Shown here: piece by piece, positions 10,641 through 22,829 of the stretch
Position numbering within the stretch: position 1 is the stretch's first letter
Layout of the letters: the number at the start of each line of letters is the position of its first letter
NCBI GenBank assembly: GCA_947846985.1
Contig: CANTUZ010000008.1
Span: forward strand, 42,922,817 to 42,986,816
Source: Fratercula arctica
Lineage: Eukaryota; Chordata; Aves; Charadriiformes; Alcidae
DNA: 64,000 nucleotides
Reading direction: 5' to 3'
Translations under genes and position numbers: made by a program
The notes under the pieces: generated by a model
Database searches by the model: none
What the model saw: only the letters and a program-made list of their open reading frames with translations
Told to the model about the DNA's origin: nothing

Positions 10641-12240
10641 ACGCCCTTCTGTCAGACGCCGTGGTAAATGAAGAGCCAGCAATAGAAACACCGCAACCGC
10701 ACAGAAACACTGCCACCTCTTGTTGATCACTGGCTGCCAGGCACACGCTCAAAACCTGGCAAACACCAGGTCACCCATTTTAAACCTTAACGACATAGAC
10801 ATTCTCTAATGTGGCTTTATCTCATGTTTTGGGTAAAGGCACACATTGTTTACCTAATGCAGCATAATTCGTTAAGCCACAGTAACATGCTTTTGCACCT
10901 GAGCTCTGTCGAACCCCTCTTTTCTTTCAGGTGCACAATTTTGGCATTTCATTACTGTAACACCAGAGACGTCAGCAGTTACTCCTGCTACCGGCAGCAC
11001 AAAAGCAGATTTAGTCCTGGGAGACCACGGAAAGATGCAGCGTGAAACGCTCGAAAGCCTAACATGGTTTCTTCACGCAGAAGTTGTTGCTAAACCTCCC
11101 GTAAAAACATAGAGCGCAGCCAAGGCCCCGCGCCCTGTGCTGAAACCTTCACCCCCAGGCCCTGGGGGCGGGCAGGGCTGGGGCACAGCACCCAGTGCGA
11201 CACTTTGGAGACCGTAAAACACCCATTTCTACTGAAAACTCCAGCATCTCAGGTACTGGAAATGAATGATTTCTTTCATACTCTTTGTGAGCCAGTTAAT
11301 AGCTTCTTTTCCCCCTGATTAATACCAATGCGAGCATAGTAAGGGCAAGAGTACATTTTATGCCTGGGCTGGTTAATTTTCATGATTATTTTGCAAGGCA
11401 TCTGGGTCTGCTACTGAGGCATCCGTGTACTCATTACACTTCAGCAGCACATAATGAAGGCGTAAATGAATACTGCAAATTTCAGGATTCTAGTTCAGTG
11501 GGAATAAGAAATTGTGTCAATGGAACAAGTGACCTGTTCCAAGTTTCTGGTTATGATATATGGTACAAAATGTAAAATAAAAACAAAAACAAACAAACAA
11601 AAAACCACCCCCAAAAAACCATAAGGAATATTAAAAGACAACAGCTATCTTAAAATAGTACATCCTCAAGATAGAGGATAAGAGAAAAATGTTCGTTCAC
11701 TTCAGGTAAGACTTCTACTCCATCAAAGACTATGCTAAACCCCATCTCCCAAAAGTAAATCCAAATAAACAACACAGTTCTAGCTCCTGAAAGTCTGAGT
11801 GTTTTTGATGTACTCCACCATGCTCCATCTGTGCTGGAAGGAGTTATCAACAAATGCCCGTAACACCTTGCCACAGGCTATAACTTCACTGAGATTCTGG
11901 TTTCCAAACATTTCAGAACTCGCAAACCTGGCTCCTTGGCAAAACAGCTAGGTTAAAATGTTGATTTTTTGAGAGGAGTACATTTCCCCTCCACTTGCAA
12001 GCAGCATTAGCAGGCTGATTTGAATAGGGCGCGGAAGGAAAATAAAGCTGGCTGATAGCAAACACCCAATGTCACGTTGTTGTTTGAGGAAGGAAACCAT
12101 CAGAAACAAAGAAACTTTCACCTCCTCAGACAGAGTATTTTTCACACCCTCGCTGGGCAGCTTCCTCGCAGACCTCTGCGATCTCCGGCCTCTAACGCAC
12201 CGCGCGACAGAAGCCCACCATCTCTCACCTCCTCACAGCA
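10641..12240. other. Unique non-coding DNA with an A-rich patch
   Basis: No gene is recognised. The (CAAA)-like A-rich patch at 11574-11619 is listed separately. A few CpGs and a C/G-rich patch lie near 11120-11190. The open frames at 11360-11575 and 11650-11874 have no recognisable product. Confidence 0.55.
11574..11619 (+). repeat. A-rich (CAAA)n-like low-complexity tract
   Basis: The tract is made almost wholly of A with single C interruptions, including three CAAA-type units, and ends in a short C-rich patch. It may be a decayed polyA tail or a simple repeat. Confidence 0.8.
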
Positions 12241-12789
12241 GCCCTGAAATAACCATGGAGCGGCCCCAGCATGGCGCAGGTTGCCAGGGTGCCTGTTTAG
12301 CTTTGAAAGAGCATTTTTATTTATCCTTCTCTCCTCAGAAAAGCGTCAAACACTGTCTCACACCATGGCCCCCCACACCCTTGAGACCAAGGGCTGCTTT
12401 ATACCCTTTTGCACCAGGAAAGGGGGACCCATCTCCCAGGCCTCGTGCCACATGGTGAGGAGATGGCCACTGGCCTCAGGGCTGACTGACCTGCACGCTT
12501 GCACCTTTCCAAGCCCAAATCCTCTGTGGACACGATGAGCCGGGTCGGGAGAGGCAGGAGGAAGGCAGAGGTCCTCAGGGTCTTGACTTGCAGGCCCACA
12601 CAGGGCTCCCCTCAGGTGCCTGCTGAGGGGATGGGGCTCCCCAGGTGGCCCACACCAGGGACCCATCCCACGGCACCCCCACCTCCTGCCTGGGCAATGG
12701 CTGCGCTGAGGAGCTGAGGGCTGGGTGAGGAGAGGGGCACACCTGAGCCCACTTGGGCAATCAGGCAATTAAGCAAGCTGGGAGAGGCC
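12241..12789. other. GC-rich non-coding DNA
   Basis: Base composition rises sharply here. Several long overlapping open frames on both strands (up to 136 codons on the minus strand) result from stop depletion; none shows a recognisable domain. A 9-bp perfect hairpin lies at 12607-12631. Confidence 0.5.
12607..12631. repeat. Perfect 9-bp inverted repeat
   Basis: TCCCCTCAG (12607-12615) pairs perfectly with CTGAGGGGA (12623-12631) across a 7-base loop. It is GC-rich and stable, but there is no downstream T-run or gene to make it a terminator or structural RNA. Confidence 0.6.
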
Positions 12790-12935
12790 CCACACCCACA
12801 CCTGCACCAGCTCCTGTTCCCACATCCAAACCAGCTCCTGCGTTCCCCCTGCTGCTCCTGCACCCACGCCACCCCCTGCGCCCACATCGCCTTCTGCTCC
12901 TGCTCACACTCCTGCATCGGCACCCAGAAATCCCG
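12790..12935 (+). repeat. Degenerate C-rich minisatellite-like tract
   Basis: CTCCTG recurs at 12811, 12835, 12855, 12897 and 12909, embedded in CCACA, CACC and CCCCTG variants with uneven spacing of about 12-42 bases. The strand is strongly C-rich. Translations give proline/alanine-rich or glycine/arginine-rich runs, which is expected of such a repeat and not evidence of a gene. Confidence 0.55.
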
Positions 12936-12969
12936 ACTCCATACACTGAAATTCAAACAAAAGCCACCC

Positions 12970-13540
12970 TCAAGGCAGACGGCTGGAGACCCCCAGTGAC
13001 ACGTGGGGCCGTGAGGTGTCCCTGCCCAGGGGATATCCCCTCGCCAGCGGCTGTCCCCTGAACGAGTCTGCTCCGTGGCGTTCCCGCAGCCGCGGGGGAG
13101 CACCGCTGGCAAAGCAGCTCGCTCCTACAGAGGAAACATGGGGTCTCGAAATACGTGAATGACTACGTTTCTCTTTTGTATTTCTCTGCATTCAGATTTT
13201 ACCTCAAGAAGCACACTGTACTTTTGGTTACTCAAAACTGCAATTAACTATGAAAAATGACATTTTTTTAGTCATCTTTGCTGACATGTCTTAACCTCCT
13301 TAATACGTATGTAATTCTTATCTCCTTCCTGCACTTTCATTAACGTGACTGGCATTACAGCAGCCGCGGGGAATCCCCAGCCTTTCCCCCACCCTGCGAA
13401 CAGGTCTGTGGGGCTCTGACACGACCGGAGCCGCCACGCTGCAAAGCGGGTCCAACAGCCCCTCAGATCCACCCCGACCGGGGGGGCCTTTGCAAAGGGA
13501 CCGGCTACGATGCCGTCGCGAAATGGTGCTGCTCATTCCC
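12970..13540. promoter_or_regulatory. Two CpG-dense clusters (possible CpG island)
   Basis: CpG dinucleotides are dense at about 12976-13105 and again at about 13362-13525, with CCGCGG words in both. An AT-rich gap at about 13130-13350 separates them. Bird genomes are otherwise CpG-poor, so such clusters often mark promoters or unmethylated regulatory DNA. No TATA box or coding exon was found next to them. A GC-rich unmethylated or gene-converted patch is equally possible. Confidence 0.3.
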
Positions 13541-14699
13541 TGCCTTAGAAAAAAGAAAAGTAAATGCTAATGAGCAGAAGCAGTGCCATTATTCCAGGTC
13601 TGTGTTATTAGTCAAGCTGGCAATTAAATACCTCATGGAGGTCTGCTTACCTTCTTTTTGAACACATGCAGCAGACAGGAGTTTGAATCTCTTCTGCACA
13701 GCCGTGACTTCAGGGATCAAGAAACGATCTCACAGGTTGAAGCTGACAGAGGTCAAACCACTTATTTAACTGAAAAAGAATATTAAGATCTGTAAGCAGG
13801 AGTTTTGGTTACTAAAAAAATCTTTGGGCTGGAGGGAAAGGGCATAATAACTTCCAGTGAAATTGTTCTTGAAACAAAATTCAATTTAAGAATAATTTGC
13901 AGTGTTTTGGGGTTTTTTTGATACCAGGGTAGTCAACACTGGGAAAAATGGTCCAGGAAAGCAATAGGTTATTTGTGTCTTCAAGTCAAAAATAAACACT
14001 TCTATGGATTTATGTAGTTAAGCACAAGTTATCAGGCTCCACGCAGGCCTTGGAGGATGAAATTTAGTAACTGCAGCACGCAGAGGGTAAGAGTAATGGT
14101 CTCTGCTTGCTGCGAGCGCCACGTGCCCCCGTCGCAGCACGCTTGCTCTCTCTACACAGCAGCTCCTGATCAGATCAAACACCTTTCCCATCAGCTGGGG
14201 TCTCGGTGCTGGGGTGGGTGAAACAGGGCAGTGTTCTCGCACAAACCCCATGTCGCTGTCATTTCCCATGTCACTCCTCCTCCCCCTATCCCACACCCCC
14301 GAGGAGCACCAGGACCTCAGCTCTCCGGTGGGACCCGGCTGTGGCGTGTGGGCTCCCCACAGGCGACTCCCTGGTTAGGCAGCAGGAGCAGGTCCGCAGG
14401 GAGAAGCAGCCAGCACCGAGGATGCGGCAGCCCCGTCACGCGTGTTTTGCAGGGTGGTTGCTCCAGCGTGGAGCAGGACCGACCCTCACGCGCCAGGAAG
14501 GGAGCCCGTTAGCTGCTCTCCCAGTTGGGCTTCCCCCACATCCCGCTGGTGTGCCGTGAGGAGGCAGAGCGACGGGAGCTGGAGCTGTGCGGCAACCGGG
14601 AGATTCACTTCCCAAGTGCTCTCGTGACCCCCAGCTGAAATACTCACGCAGATGTACCCAGAAACACTTTCAAAGTGGAAATGAATTAGCACTGGTTGA
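13541..14699. other. Unique non-coding DNA
   Basis: An AT-rich stretch at 13555-13650 contains ATGCTAAT and TAAT words and may be regulatory. From about 14080 to 14600 the sequence is moderately CpG-rich with overlapping open frames on both strands (up to 117 codons). No product is recognised. Confidence 0.5.
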
Positions 14700-14890
14700 A
14701 TTAGTCTCTGTGAATAATTTAGCCGCTACATTTTGCATTAATTGTTGAATAATTTATTCACAAATACATTTTCTCCATTATTTGACCTCTGCTGCAAAGT
14801 AATGAATGCTATTTGGCAAATAATTTACTGTACAATATTTATATGAATACATTAATTCTGAATATATTTCCCTATTACCCCATTACTTCC
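14700..14890. promoter_or_regulatory. AT-rich candidate conserved element
   Basis: GAATAATTTA occurs at 14712-14721 and 14747-14756, and AAATAATTTA at about 14817. TGTGAATAA (14709-14717) is the reverse complement of TTATTCACA (14754-14762). Several ATTAAT/ATTAC words follow. Repeated TAAT-type words in a unique AT-rich block are characteristic of homeodomain-bound enhancers. Conservation is not shown; this is inferred from composition only. Confidence 0.3.
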
Positions 14891-16678
14891 AAATTCACTG
14901 TTTGAGTGATCTCAGCATAGACAGCAGTCAGACATCTTTTATAAATCATTCCTATTGCCTGGTCTGGTTCATCCTAATTCAAATGTCTCAGTGCATATTC
15001 CAAAATATTTCAGCCTGTTCTGGGCACATTCCCTCTGGATAAAGCCTGGAAACCTCTTGGAATAAACACAGTGATGTGCGGGCAGGTGCAGTCGTGGGTA
15101 GCTGGAGCAGGGGGGAGCAGCAAACACGGATAATATTCAGACAGAGGTTTTTTGGGTTTTTTTGGAAGGTGTCTGTGAGTATCCAAAATCTCACTGAAAT
15201 TTGACAGGGACTAAACATGTAATTCCAAGGCTCTTAAGAAAACCATGGCCTTTGCTGAAATCCTTTTTATCTCTGTAGTACAATGATACAACCTACTCGT
15301 TATTTAACACCAGGGCAGCAGACTTTGAACAGTTAGAGTCATGGTCCAGAAGATGGCCAAAGCCCATGCTGCTTTACGGACATCTTCTTACTTGGGTATT
15401 TAAGATTAGCAGGTGGGAATCTGGCTGTAAACGTCTCCTTAAAATATATGTAATCAACATATTCCTTGGAAACCTCTCTGAAAATAACCTTTGCTCTCTC
15501 CTCTCAGACATGAGCAACACACCAACACGCCATCAAGAAATTGTGCTGGATTCAACTCTGCCTTCAGGACAGCTACAGCAACAGAGAAGTAGCAAGATAC
15601 TCCTCTGCACGTCCAAATACGATGAAAGAGCATTAAAATACCTAGACAATACATAGTTGAAAGGATACTTGGTTCACAGATTCATGGCAAACATATAAAA
15701 CTTTTTTTTTTAACCATCTCTCATGACTTTCAGTCCAGCAAGTCTCCTAGACAAAATCCACAGGTGAAGAGGAGCTACACGAGCCCTGTGGCTGGAGGGC
15801 TCCACATGACTATTTTGCTGCGATTCTCAGAACCAAGCAATGCAGCAGCAGCAAAGCCAGGGAGAAGTTCTGCAGGATTTCGCCACCCTTTACTTGCCAC
15901 TTTTTAATGAAAAGCTGAAATAATAGAAAATCTTTACTGCTAAATTTGCTTAACCAAATTGACAGTTAAAGGCAAGAGTCCCCTGCTATTTTCAATCACA
16001 CTGACAGCTGAATTTTTTTCTGGGGGAGGACAGCATATTTGATATAAATATTTAACAAAAAACATCCCTGTAAACATGAAGAGTGGTAATTTTGAGCCTC
16101 TTCTGCATTAAACCAAACAAACTGCTTGTTGGGCTGGCATTGGTTCGACTTGTGATTTTCCATGTTCATAAATCAATCAACCATCTGGGACAAGGAACAT
16201 AATCAAAGGGATTCACACTCTTCTAAGCCCCTTTTCAGCAGCGCTACGTGTGGAAACTATGGAGCTTATTCATGCTGCAACAACCTACTTGATGGCCTAC
16301 TGTTCTCTGCTGGGGAAGGAAGCACAGGAAAAGCCTCCTACCCTGTAATTTAATACCACCATTGCAGGTTGAAACACCTCAGACGGCACCTCTGGGAAAG
16401 GGTATAAAGAAGAGACAGAGCACTGTGTACATTTGGGATGATTTCATCTCCTTCATCCAGAGAGTAAATGTTGACTGAGACAAGACCTTTATCCTGCAGG
16501 GATCATATATATTCTCTGCCTTTCTTTTACCTTTTCCATACTGTGTCCTGAGCAGAGAAAAACAATCATTTCCTTCCCAGATTTTGAGCTTCTCTTGCTC
16601 TGAGTTTGAACAGATACCTGCTTTGGCACCATAGCCAACGCTGCTCAGGAACTGAAGAGCTCCCCCTGCCCTCCTTTG
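14891..16678. other. Unique non-coding DNA
   Basis: No gene is recognised. A TATAAAG word at 16403-16409 lies in GGGTATAAAGAAGAG context, but no CpG cluster or plausible first exon follows. A short T-run lies at about 15701-15711. Confidence 0.55.
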
Positions 16679-16715
16679 TTTTTTTCTTTTTTCTTTTTTT
16701 TTTTTTCTTTTTTCA
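16679..16715 (+). repeat. Polypyrimidine (T-rich) tract
   Basis: Thirty-seven consecutive pyrimidines, nearly all T with a few C, follow a C-rich stretch. On the minus strand it is a purine tract that could be an old polyA tail, although no retroposed body is recognised beyond it. Confidence 0.85.
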
Positions 16716-19364
16716 AATGTAATTGTTTAATGAAAATTTTTTCACTTTCCTGTGGGGAATAAAAATCAGTCCTTCTGGTGAACTTCCATCTGGAGAAGAC
16801 TTGCTCATATACTGCCTAGAGCCATGCAAGAGAAGGAGAGCCATAAAGCTGTAGACTCTCACTGCAGTTTGTTCAAGCTGTTGGGCTGTTGCTTTTTCCC
16901 CCTGGGAATCCCTTCCCATTCCAATAATAGTTCACATGCTTTATTCAATTTCAGATGGAAAAGAAAAGACTACCTATCCCACATACACTCATAGCTGGGC
17001 TTGGCTGCAAGAGACGATTGCCAGCTTGCAGCCATCTCTGAAGATGGACACAAGGCTAAAAACTTGTGGAGCCACCTCCAGTACCATCCCTGATACATGC
17101 CTCGGGGTGTGTAATTAGATGACAGATCTTGATCATCAGACAACAGGAGTCAGATGTATTTTTCATTTATTTTCCTTCCTGTGCATTGCTTTTCTAGTCT
17201 TTGTTACTTCAGTTTTAATTCATCGTGTCCGTTATTCCCTTCTAAACAATTTATCTTATTCACAGGTGGAGGAAGCTGAGGAGAGGTGGAGGGATCTGCC
17301 ACTCTCATTTTTGCACCTGCTTGCTTACACCTACAGGGCGCTCCTTTTCCATGTTCATTCTCTCATGTCTCTTGCAATTATAGGCAGTTTTCTTCAAAAC
17401 GTCATCTCTAAGTAGCTTCCCACAGAGAGGCTAGTTGCTTTTTCTTCCTGCATTCCTCTCTTCAAAGACACTATTAATGGTATCCCTTGGGATACTTTAG
17501 GATTACCTTAGGATGCTCTTCCCGTAATACAGACTATCAGTTATCTATTTTCTTATTCCCTTACAGGGATTTCTTATTCCCTGTATTTGGTTTGTGTGAC
17601 ATTCCCAACAAAATATTTTTTCTGATTTACAATATTTACATAAAGCTGCATTTGTTGGAAAGTTTGCACCAGTGACAAAGGCCACAAAAGAGATGGTACC
17701 TACAAGATAATATAGATCTTGAGATACTCCAGTAAAAAAGGACACATTTCACTGACAATGAATTCACTTCTTACAGTTGTTCAATTCCATTTGCTCCCAG
17801 TCATGGCTACAAATGATGCACTGATCTCGGTTCTGGATCTGTGGAGAGCTAATGAGTAGGAAGTTCTCGACTGAGGTTGCTGGCTGCATCACAAAATAGT
17901 CTTTTTTATAAACCAGAAATGATCACAGAGGGGTGAACAATTTTTTGGCTGGGTTCGCTTGACCTGATAGTGCTCACTCTCACAGTGGCCATGATCATGG
18001 ACAGTGTACCACCATGTAACATCTCCTTCCTTCAGTAACCAGAAAACATGCTGATCTGCTTCTTTACCTGGCGTGAGCAAATCCTGGGCTAGGAGCTTCA
18101 TTTAGTAAACAGTCAGAATTACTCAGTCCTTATTTTTTACTAGCTAGGTCTTTTTCAGTTTTGTTTATTGAAGACACTTGGAAGTAGCCATCAGTCTCTT
18201 GAGCGGCTTCCTTCCTTCCTGGGAAGGTCAGGATGCCCTTGGTCCTGACTGCACCGACACAGGAGGCTTCACAGCACTCGGCATCTATTTCTCCTTCCCA
18301 CATTTGTCTACGTCCTTCCTTGTTCTCCCATAACTCTATCACCTGGGATGGTTTTGACAATTCTTTCCTACATGCTCAATCTGATTTAGTTTCCTTATAT
18401 TTCCCCAGAGACTTGAATTGCTGTTCATGCCCCATTTAGTTTCCTTTTAGAGAGAACACCACTCGGTGTGAATGTAGTGTCCCCAGCCCCAGGAACAGGA
18501 AGAGGCGTATGGAGCAATTTCAAGGCCGCTCGCCTTCTTCGGCTCTTACTTTGTTCCCTTTCAAACTGCTCTTCAAGGAGGATCCCCCAGTGGACCTACA
18601 GAATTTAGATAGAGCCCCTATTTGATTTCTCTCACTTCATGCATTCTTGACAGGACAGCAACGGTCTCTCATTACCTTCAGGGAGACAGGCACTACTCAA
18701 AGCAGTGACAGCAAATGCTTTGCCCATGTCTAAAAGCACTGAGACCAGAAATGCAGGTCTTCAAAGTCCCACTTGATTTTCATATATATGCAGCTCACCT
18801 TGTCCATGGTCTGGCCTTTTCCTCTCTACTTCTGCCTAGTCTGCTGTGCGTTTTGCTTCAGTGATACAGCAAACACCTGAAACGCCATGTGATAGATGGC
18901 ATTAAAGAGGCTTGTTTACAAAGGCTTACATTTTCCCCGGTGAAATTTCTTTATCCAAGATGGAAAATAGGGTGGAGTCTTTTAATAAATACCAAACCAG
19001 TAACTCTGGTGTGTTCCCAATTAAGGCCGGTCACCCACTGCTCTTTTGGGCTGCTCTGCGAACGCCATAAACCACTGGTGTAAACAAGCTGGACTGGAGC
19101 GTGTTGTAGAAGTACATGCTTCTCTTGCAGGCAGGCTTTAGAAATGTAAATGCGTGTAGGAGGATCTGTGTTTCAGGCTGGCTCCTCTAAACAGAACAAC
19201 TTTTAATTAATTTTTTTAAATACTGCCACAGGCTCCTCTTAAATTGATGAGAAGTGCATTCTACTTTCCTTTGCAGAAAGGCATTGTATATTACACTTAA
19301 TCTGATTAGGTAGGAAAAAACCAACAAGCCAGCTGTGCTTCTAGGGGCTTTAAATACGTCCTTT
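16716..19364. other. Unique non-coding DNA
   Basis: No gene is recognised. Open frames reach only about 98 codons. A tiny palindrome GTATCCC-TT-GGGATAC lies at 17480-17495. The AT-rich sequence at 19200-19460 has repeated TTTAAA words around the hairpin annotated next. Confidence 0.55.
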
Positions 19365-19391
19365 TAAACAGTGTTTAAACAACACTGTTTA
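19365..19391. repeat. Perfect 11-bp hairpin
   Basis: TAAACAGTGTT (19365-19375) pairs perfectly with AACACTGTTTA (19381-19391) across a 5-base loop. TTTAAAC words recur nearby (about 19364, 19374 and 19424). The stem does not extend outward, so it is too short for a miRNA precursor. It could be a protein-binding palindrome or a chance structure in AT-rich DNA. Confidence 0.6.
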
Positions 19392-22300
19392 TATCAACCC
19401 ACTCTAATATGAGGTAAAGAGCATTTAAACAGTCATTTTAAAATACCACACAGTTATTATATTATTGCAGCCCCCTTGTTATGAAGACACCTTACAGAGG
19501 AAAAAATTTCTGAGAAAAACCTGCTGTCACCAAATTGTAATTTACTGACTCTGAAAGTGTTACAGAATTAGAGCAATAGAGATTTAAGTTTATCCACCAA
19601 GGAAATGAGCCTTGAAACCTGTATCACAGTGTATTTGGTTACAATTTCACTTCTGAGGGAAATTATAATTAAAAAAATCACATAAATCTTTTCAAATAAG
19701 GAAAGATATACTGGGGAATCAGGATGGGATTATGTCTCCTGGCCATTACTTCCATCCAGAGGACTTTATTTTGTGAGGCAGATGAATAACCTTACCCACA
19801 TGAGCAATGAAAAGCCAATTCATCACTTTAAATCAATGGTCCCAGTTGACTTAACTGAGCCTTGAAAAAGGCCCCTAGGGCCACACTGCGATGGTGAAGG
19901 CTGCCCTGGTTACGGTGTTTGGGCAAAGCGAGGATCAGAACCTCAGCTTCGCTCTTTTTCCAATTTGCTATAGTCCGTGTTTGTTCGCTAATGGAAGAAG
20001 GTGTGAATATAAAGACTGCCATTAATGAGAGACATGAAAATGTAACCCAGCCTCGTAGCTTGAGTATTTGTCCCATGTAAACAAAACCAATCCTAACACT
20101 TAACTAACGACTCTGACACGCTCTCCTCAAAGAGGTCAAGACTGGATGAATGAGGAGATGGCAAAGAGAAGGTTAAAACTAAGAGAAAGCTGTATGTAAC
20201 CATGAGCGTTTAGAAGAATCCCACTATGTGGCCAAGCTGTATGTGTCGTAGCAGGGAGCAATGGAACTGAAACTAAAAAGAGGTAAATTGTAATTTATAT
20301 TAGGTAGCATGAGTAACTGATCAATAAGGAACTACAATAATTTGCCAAAGGATTTACAGGCATCCAGGAGAAGATGAAGCACTTACAAATGTGTCATGCC
20401 AAGGAGAATCCTTCATTTTTGCAAATGGCTGGACAGTGGCATCCAGGAGCATTTAGCCAGCTCTATTGTTTGTTTCTTCTCGGTGGCCTCTGTCACCTGA
20501 TATTGAGAAAACCAAGACAAGGTTACATTTTGTTGCTGCTTTTGTATTTTCTTCTTTCCCATTAGCTTCTGAGCCACAAGACCTGAGGCAATTTGGGGTA
20601 TCTGGTGTCAGCTGGGGAACTCTTAAGATAACTGTTGCTGCAAAATGCAGAAAATCTGGGCCCTTTTCTATACTCTCAGTCCCACCCAAGCTCTTACTAA
20701 TTTCTTCAAAGTGAGCTTAGGTCATGACTCTGAACAGCTACGCACAGCGCAGTTGACCGTTCAATGCCATGGAGGTTATCAGATCATCTTATAAAGGATA
20801 ATGCCCGTAGTTCACAAGACGTCCACATTGCTATATACTTTAAGCAGTGCAACATGACTCATCAAACCTTATCATCAATAGCCCAAAGACCAATAGAAAA
20901 TGAAGATAATAAGCAGCAATAAAAAAAGCCTACCTTCCTGGAAAAATATGGTGCTTGTTTCACACTAACCAGCATAAGGTGCACGACATCTACCTGGCCC
21001 TGCTCATTTGCTCCGAGCTTCTGATCAGAAACCTCCAGAACCAACTCCTGCCTCTTAGAGAAGGATATTGATTAACTCGTTACAGACGCATCCCACCTTC
21101 TAAAATCATGAAAATCTAGAACAGTTCAAACCTCCTCACTAATGATTACAGGAGTTTTAATCACTTACTTCCATTTTGAAATTCAAATTGGACATAACAC
21201 TTGAGCACCTATAATTATCTTTATGGAAGTGAAGATTTTCATTATGTTACAGCACTTTACATATATCAGGCAGAGAAATTACATGATTCAGGGACCAAAA
21301 CCTGAAAATGTACAGACTCTGATTCAAAACAAGATTCCAGTGATGAAGACAATTAACTACAGGAACTCAGGAATGTGATAGATTCAACTCTGCGGTAAGC
21401 GAAGATTGGATGACCTTCCCAAGGGTCTGTTGTAGCTCACACACGAGACAGGAGCAAAACAGGAGTTATTAAATGACATTTTTTGTTTTGTGTTATAGAT
21501 GATGTCCGAACAATTACAGTGACTCCTCCTGCCCCTACTGTTAACAAAATTTGCAATTGTTGTCATCGGCAGCCCATGTTTAGATGCTTCATCACAGAAT
21601 AAACTTTAAAGGAGGAAGGGATATGGTCAAACTAGAGCTCAGCTGAAAACTTCAGTGCATGGCACACAGGTAGTTTTAAGATTAAGTTGTAAAATTGGTA
21701 TGTAAATATCGTACTATCATTCACGATTTAAAAAGCAGACAGTAGGACAGGAACCAAAATAACAAAAGGTATGGGCTGTAATTGTATCACTAGGCTTCCT
21801 TTATATCTCTAATAAAGTACAGGAGTTTAGTTTCCGCTGAGAGGAGAAGAAGCCGACACTACTCCGGTTGATGTTGCAGTACAAAGGAAGCAGAGAATCC
21901 TCATCTGCAGATAAAAGAGACATAAGCTCTAATGAAGACATGCTTAAAAAAATAGAACCCCCTCCCAGTGTAATAGCCTGAAGGCATCTTAACTAAAATG
22001 TCTGAGAATGAAAACCGATCTGTTTAATTAATGCTGAGCTCTAATCGTTAACAGCAATTACATAACAAAAACTATCTCAAGACAGGGATTCATGCACTAG
22101 GAAATTAGATACAGTAGACAAAACAATAATTAAAGAGCTGAACATACTTGCTTCTGGAACAGTGTCTAGTACATTTACGCTAGTGTAAATGAAGGATCAT
22201 ACCTTTCAGCTGTGGCACAGACAAACCATCTGGGCTGGCGATCTACATGATGTTGGGCTTCCAACATGATCTGTGATGTTCACTGCCATGGCTTGCTTCT

Positions 22301-22829
22301 CTGCCCATGATGAAGCCAGAAGCTGCTATTTCCCATGCTTTTTGTATAACTAGTTTGACTTAATGGGTCACCGAGTTGGCGTTTTGAGTAGCTCGAGCCA
22401 TAGCATAAGGAGCAGCTGCTCACATTCTCTTCTGAAGCAGCAATGAGGAGGCACCAAATGAAGTTGGGGAGTAACAAGTTCAGAATACATGAAGGGAGTT
22501 ACGTACTTCAAATATTGCAGAAGGCTACAGATACTACAATATACAGAGATTCCGAAAGTGATGAAATACCAATACCATGGATGCAAAAGGAAATAATAAT
22601 ACTTTCTGAGTTGGAAGATGGAGCTGCAAATGCTGGAAAACAGCATGAAGACTGAGCAAGTAGGGAATGATTGCCTTGTTCCTGAGGTCTTACCCATTCC
22701 TGTTGCCTGATGCCAGCTATGGCTGCACACAAGACACAAAGTCCTTTCAAGGGCATCATTTTACCTGGAGATTTTGACATTGGGCCTGTATTTTTTTCTT
22801 TTTCTCCTTTTTTTTTTGGTAACATCCCA
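19392..22829. other. Unique non-coding DNA, largely AT-rich
   Basis: No gene is recognised. The stretches at about 19500-19700 and 22010-22150 are rich in TAAT and ATTA words and might be regulatory. Open frames up to 123 codons near 22368-22840 on the minus strand show no family resemblance. A T-rich run lies at about 22792-22819. Confidence 0.55.

Noticed and set aside
12612..13112. 166-codon minus-strand open frame rich in glycine, cysteine and tryptophan
   Set aside because: It crosses the C-rich minisatellite, which produces such composition by itself, and several other frames are open over the same bases.
16403..16409. TATAAAG as a promoter
   Set aside because: No CpG cluster, initiator or plausible first exon follows; the word is frequent in AT-rich DNA.
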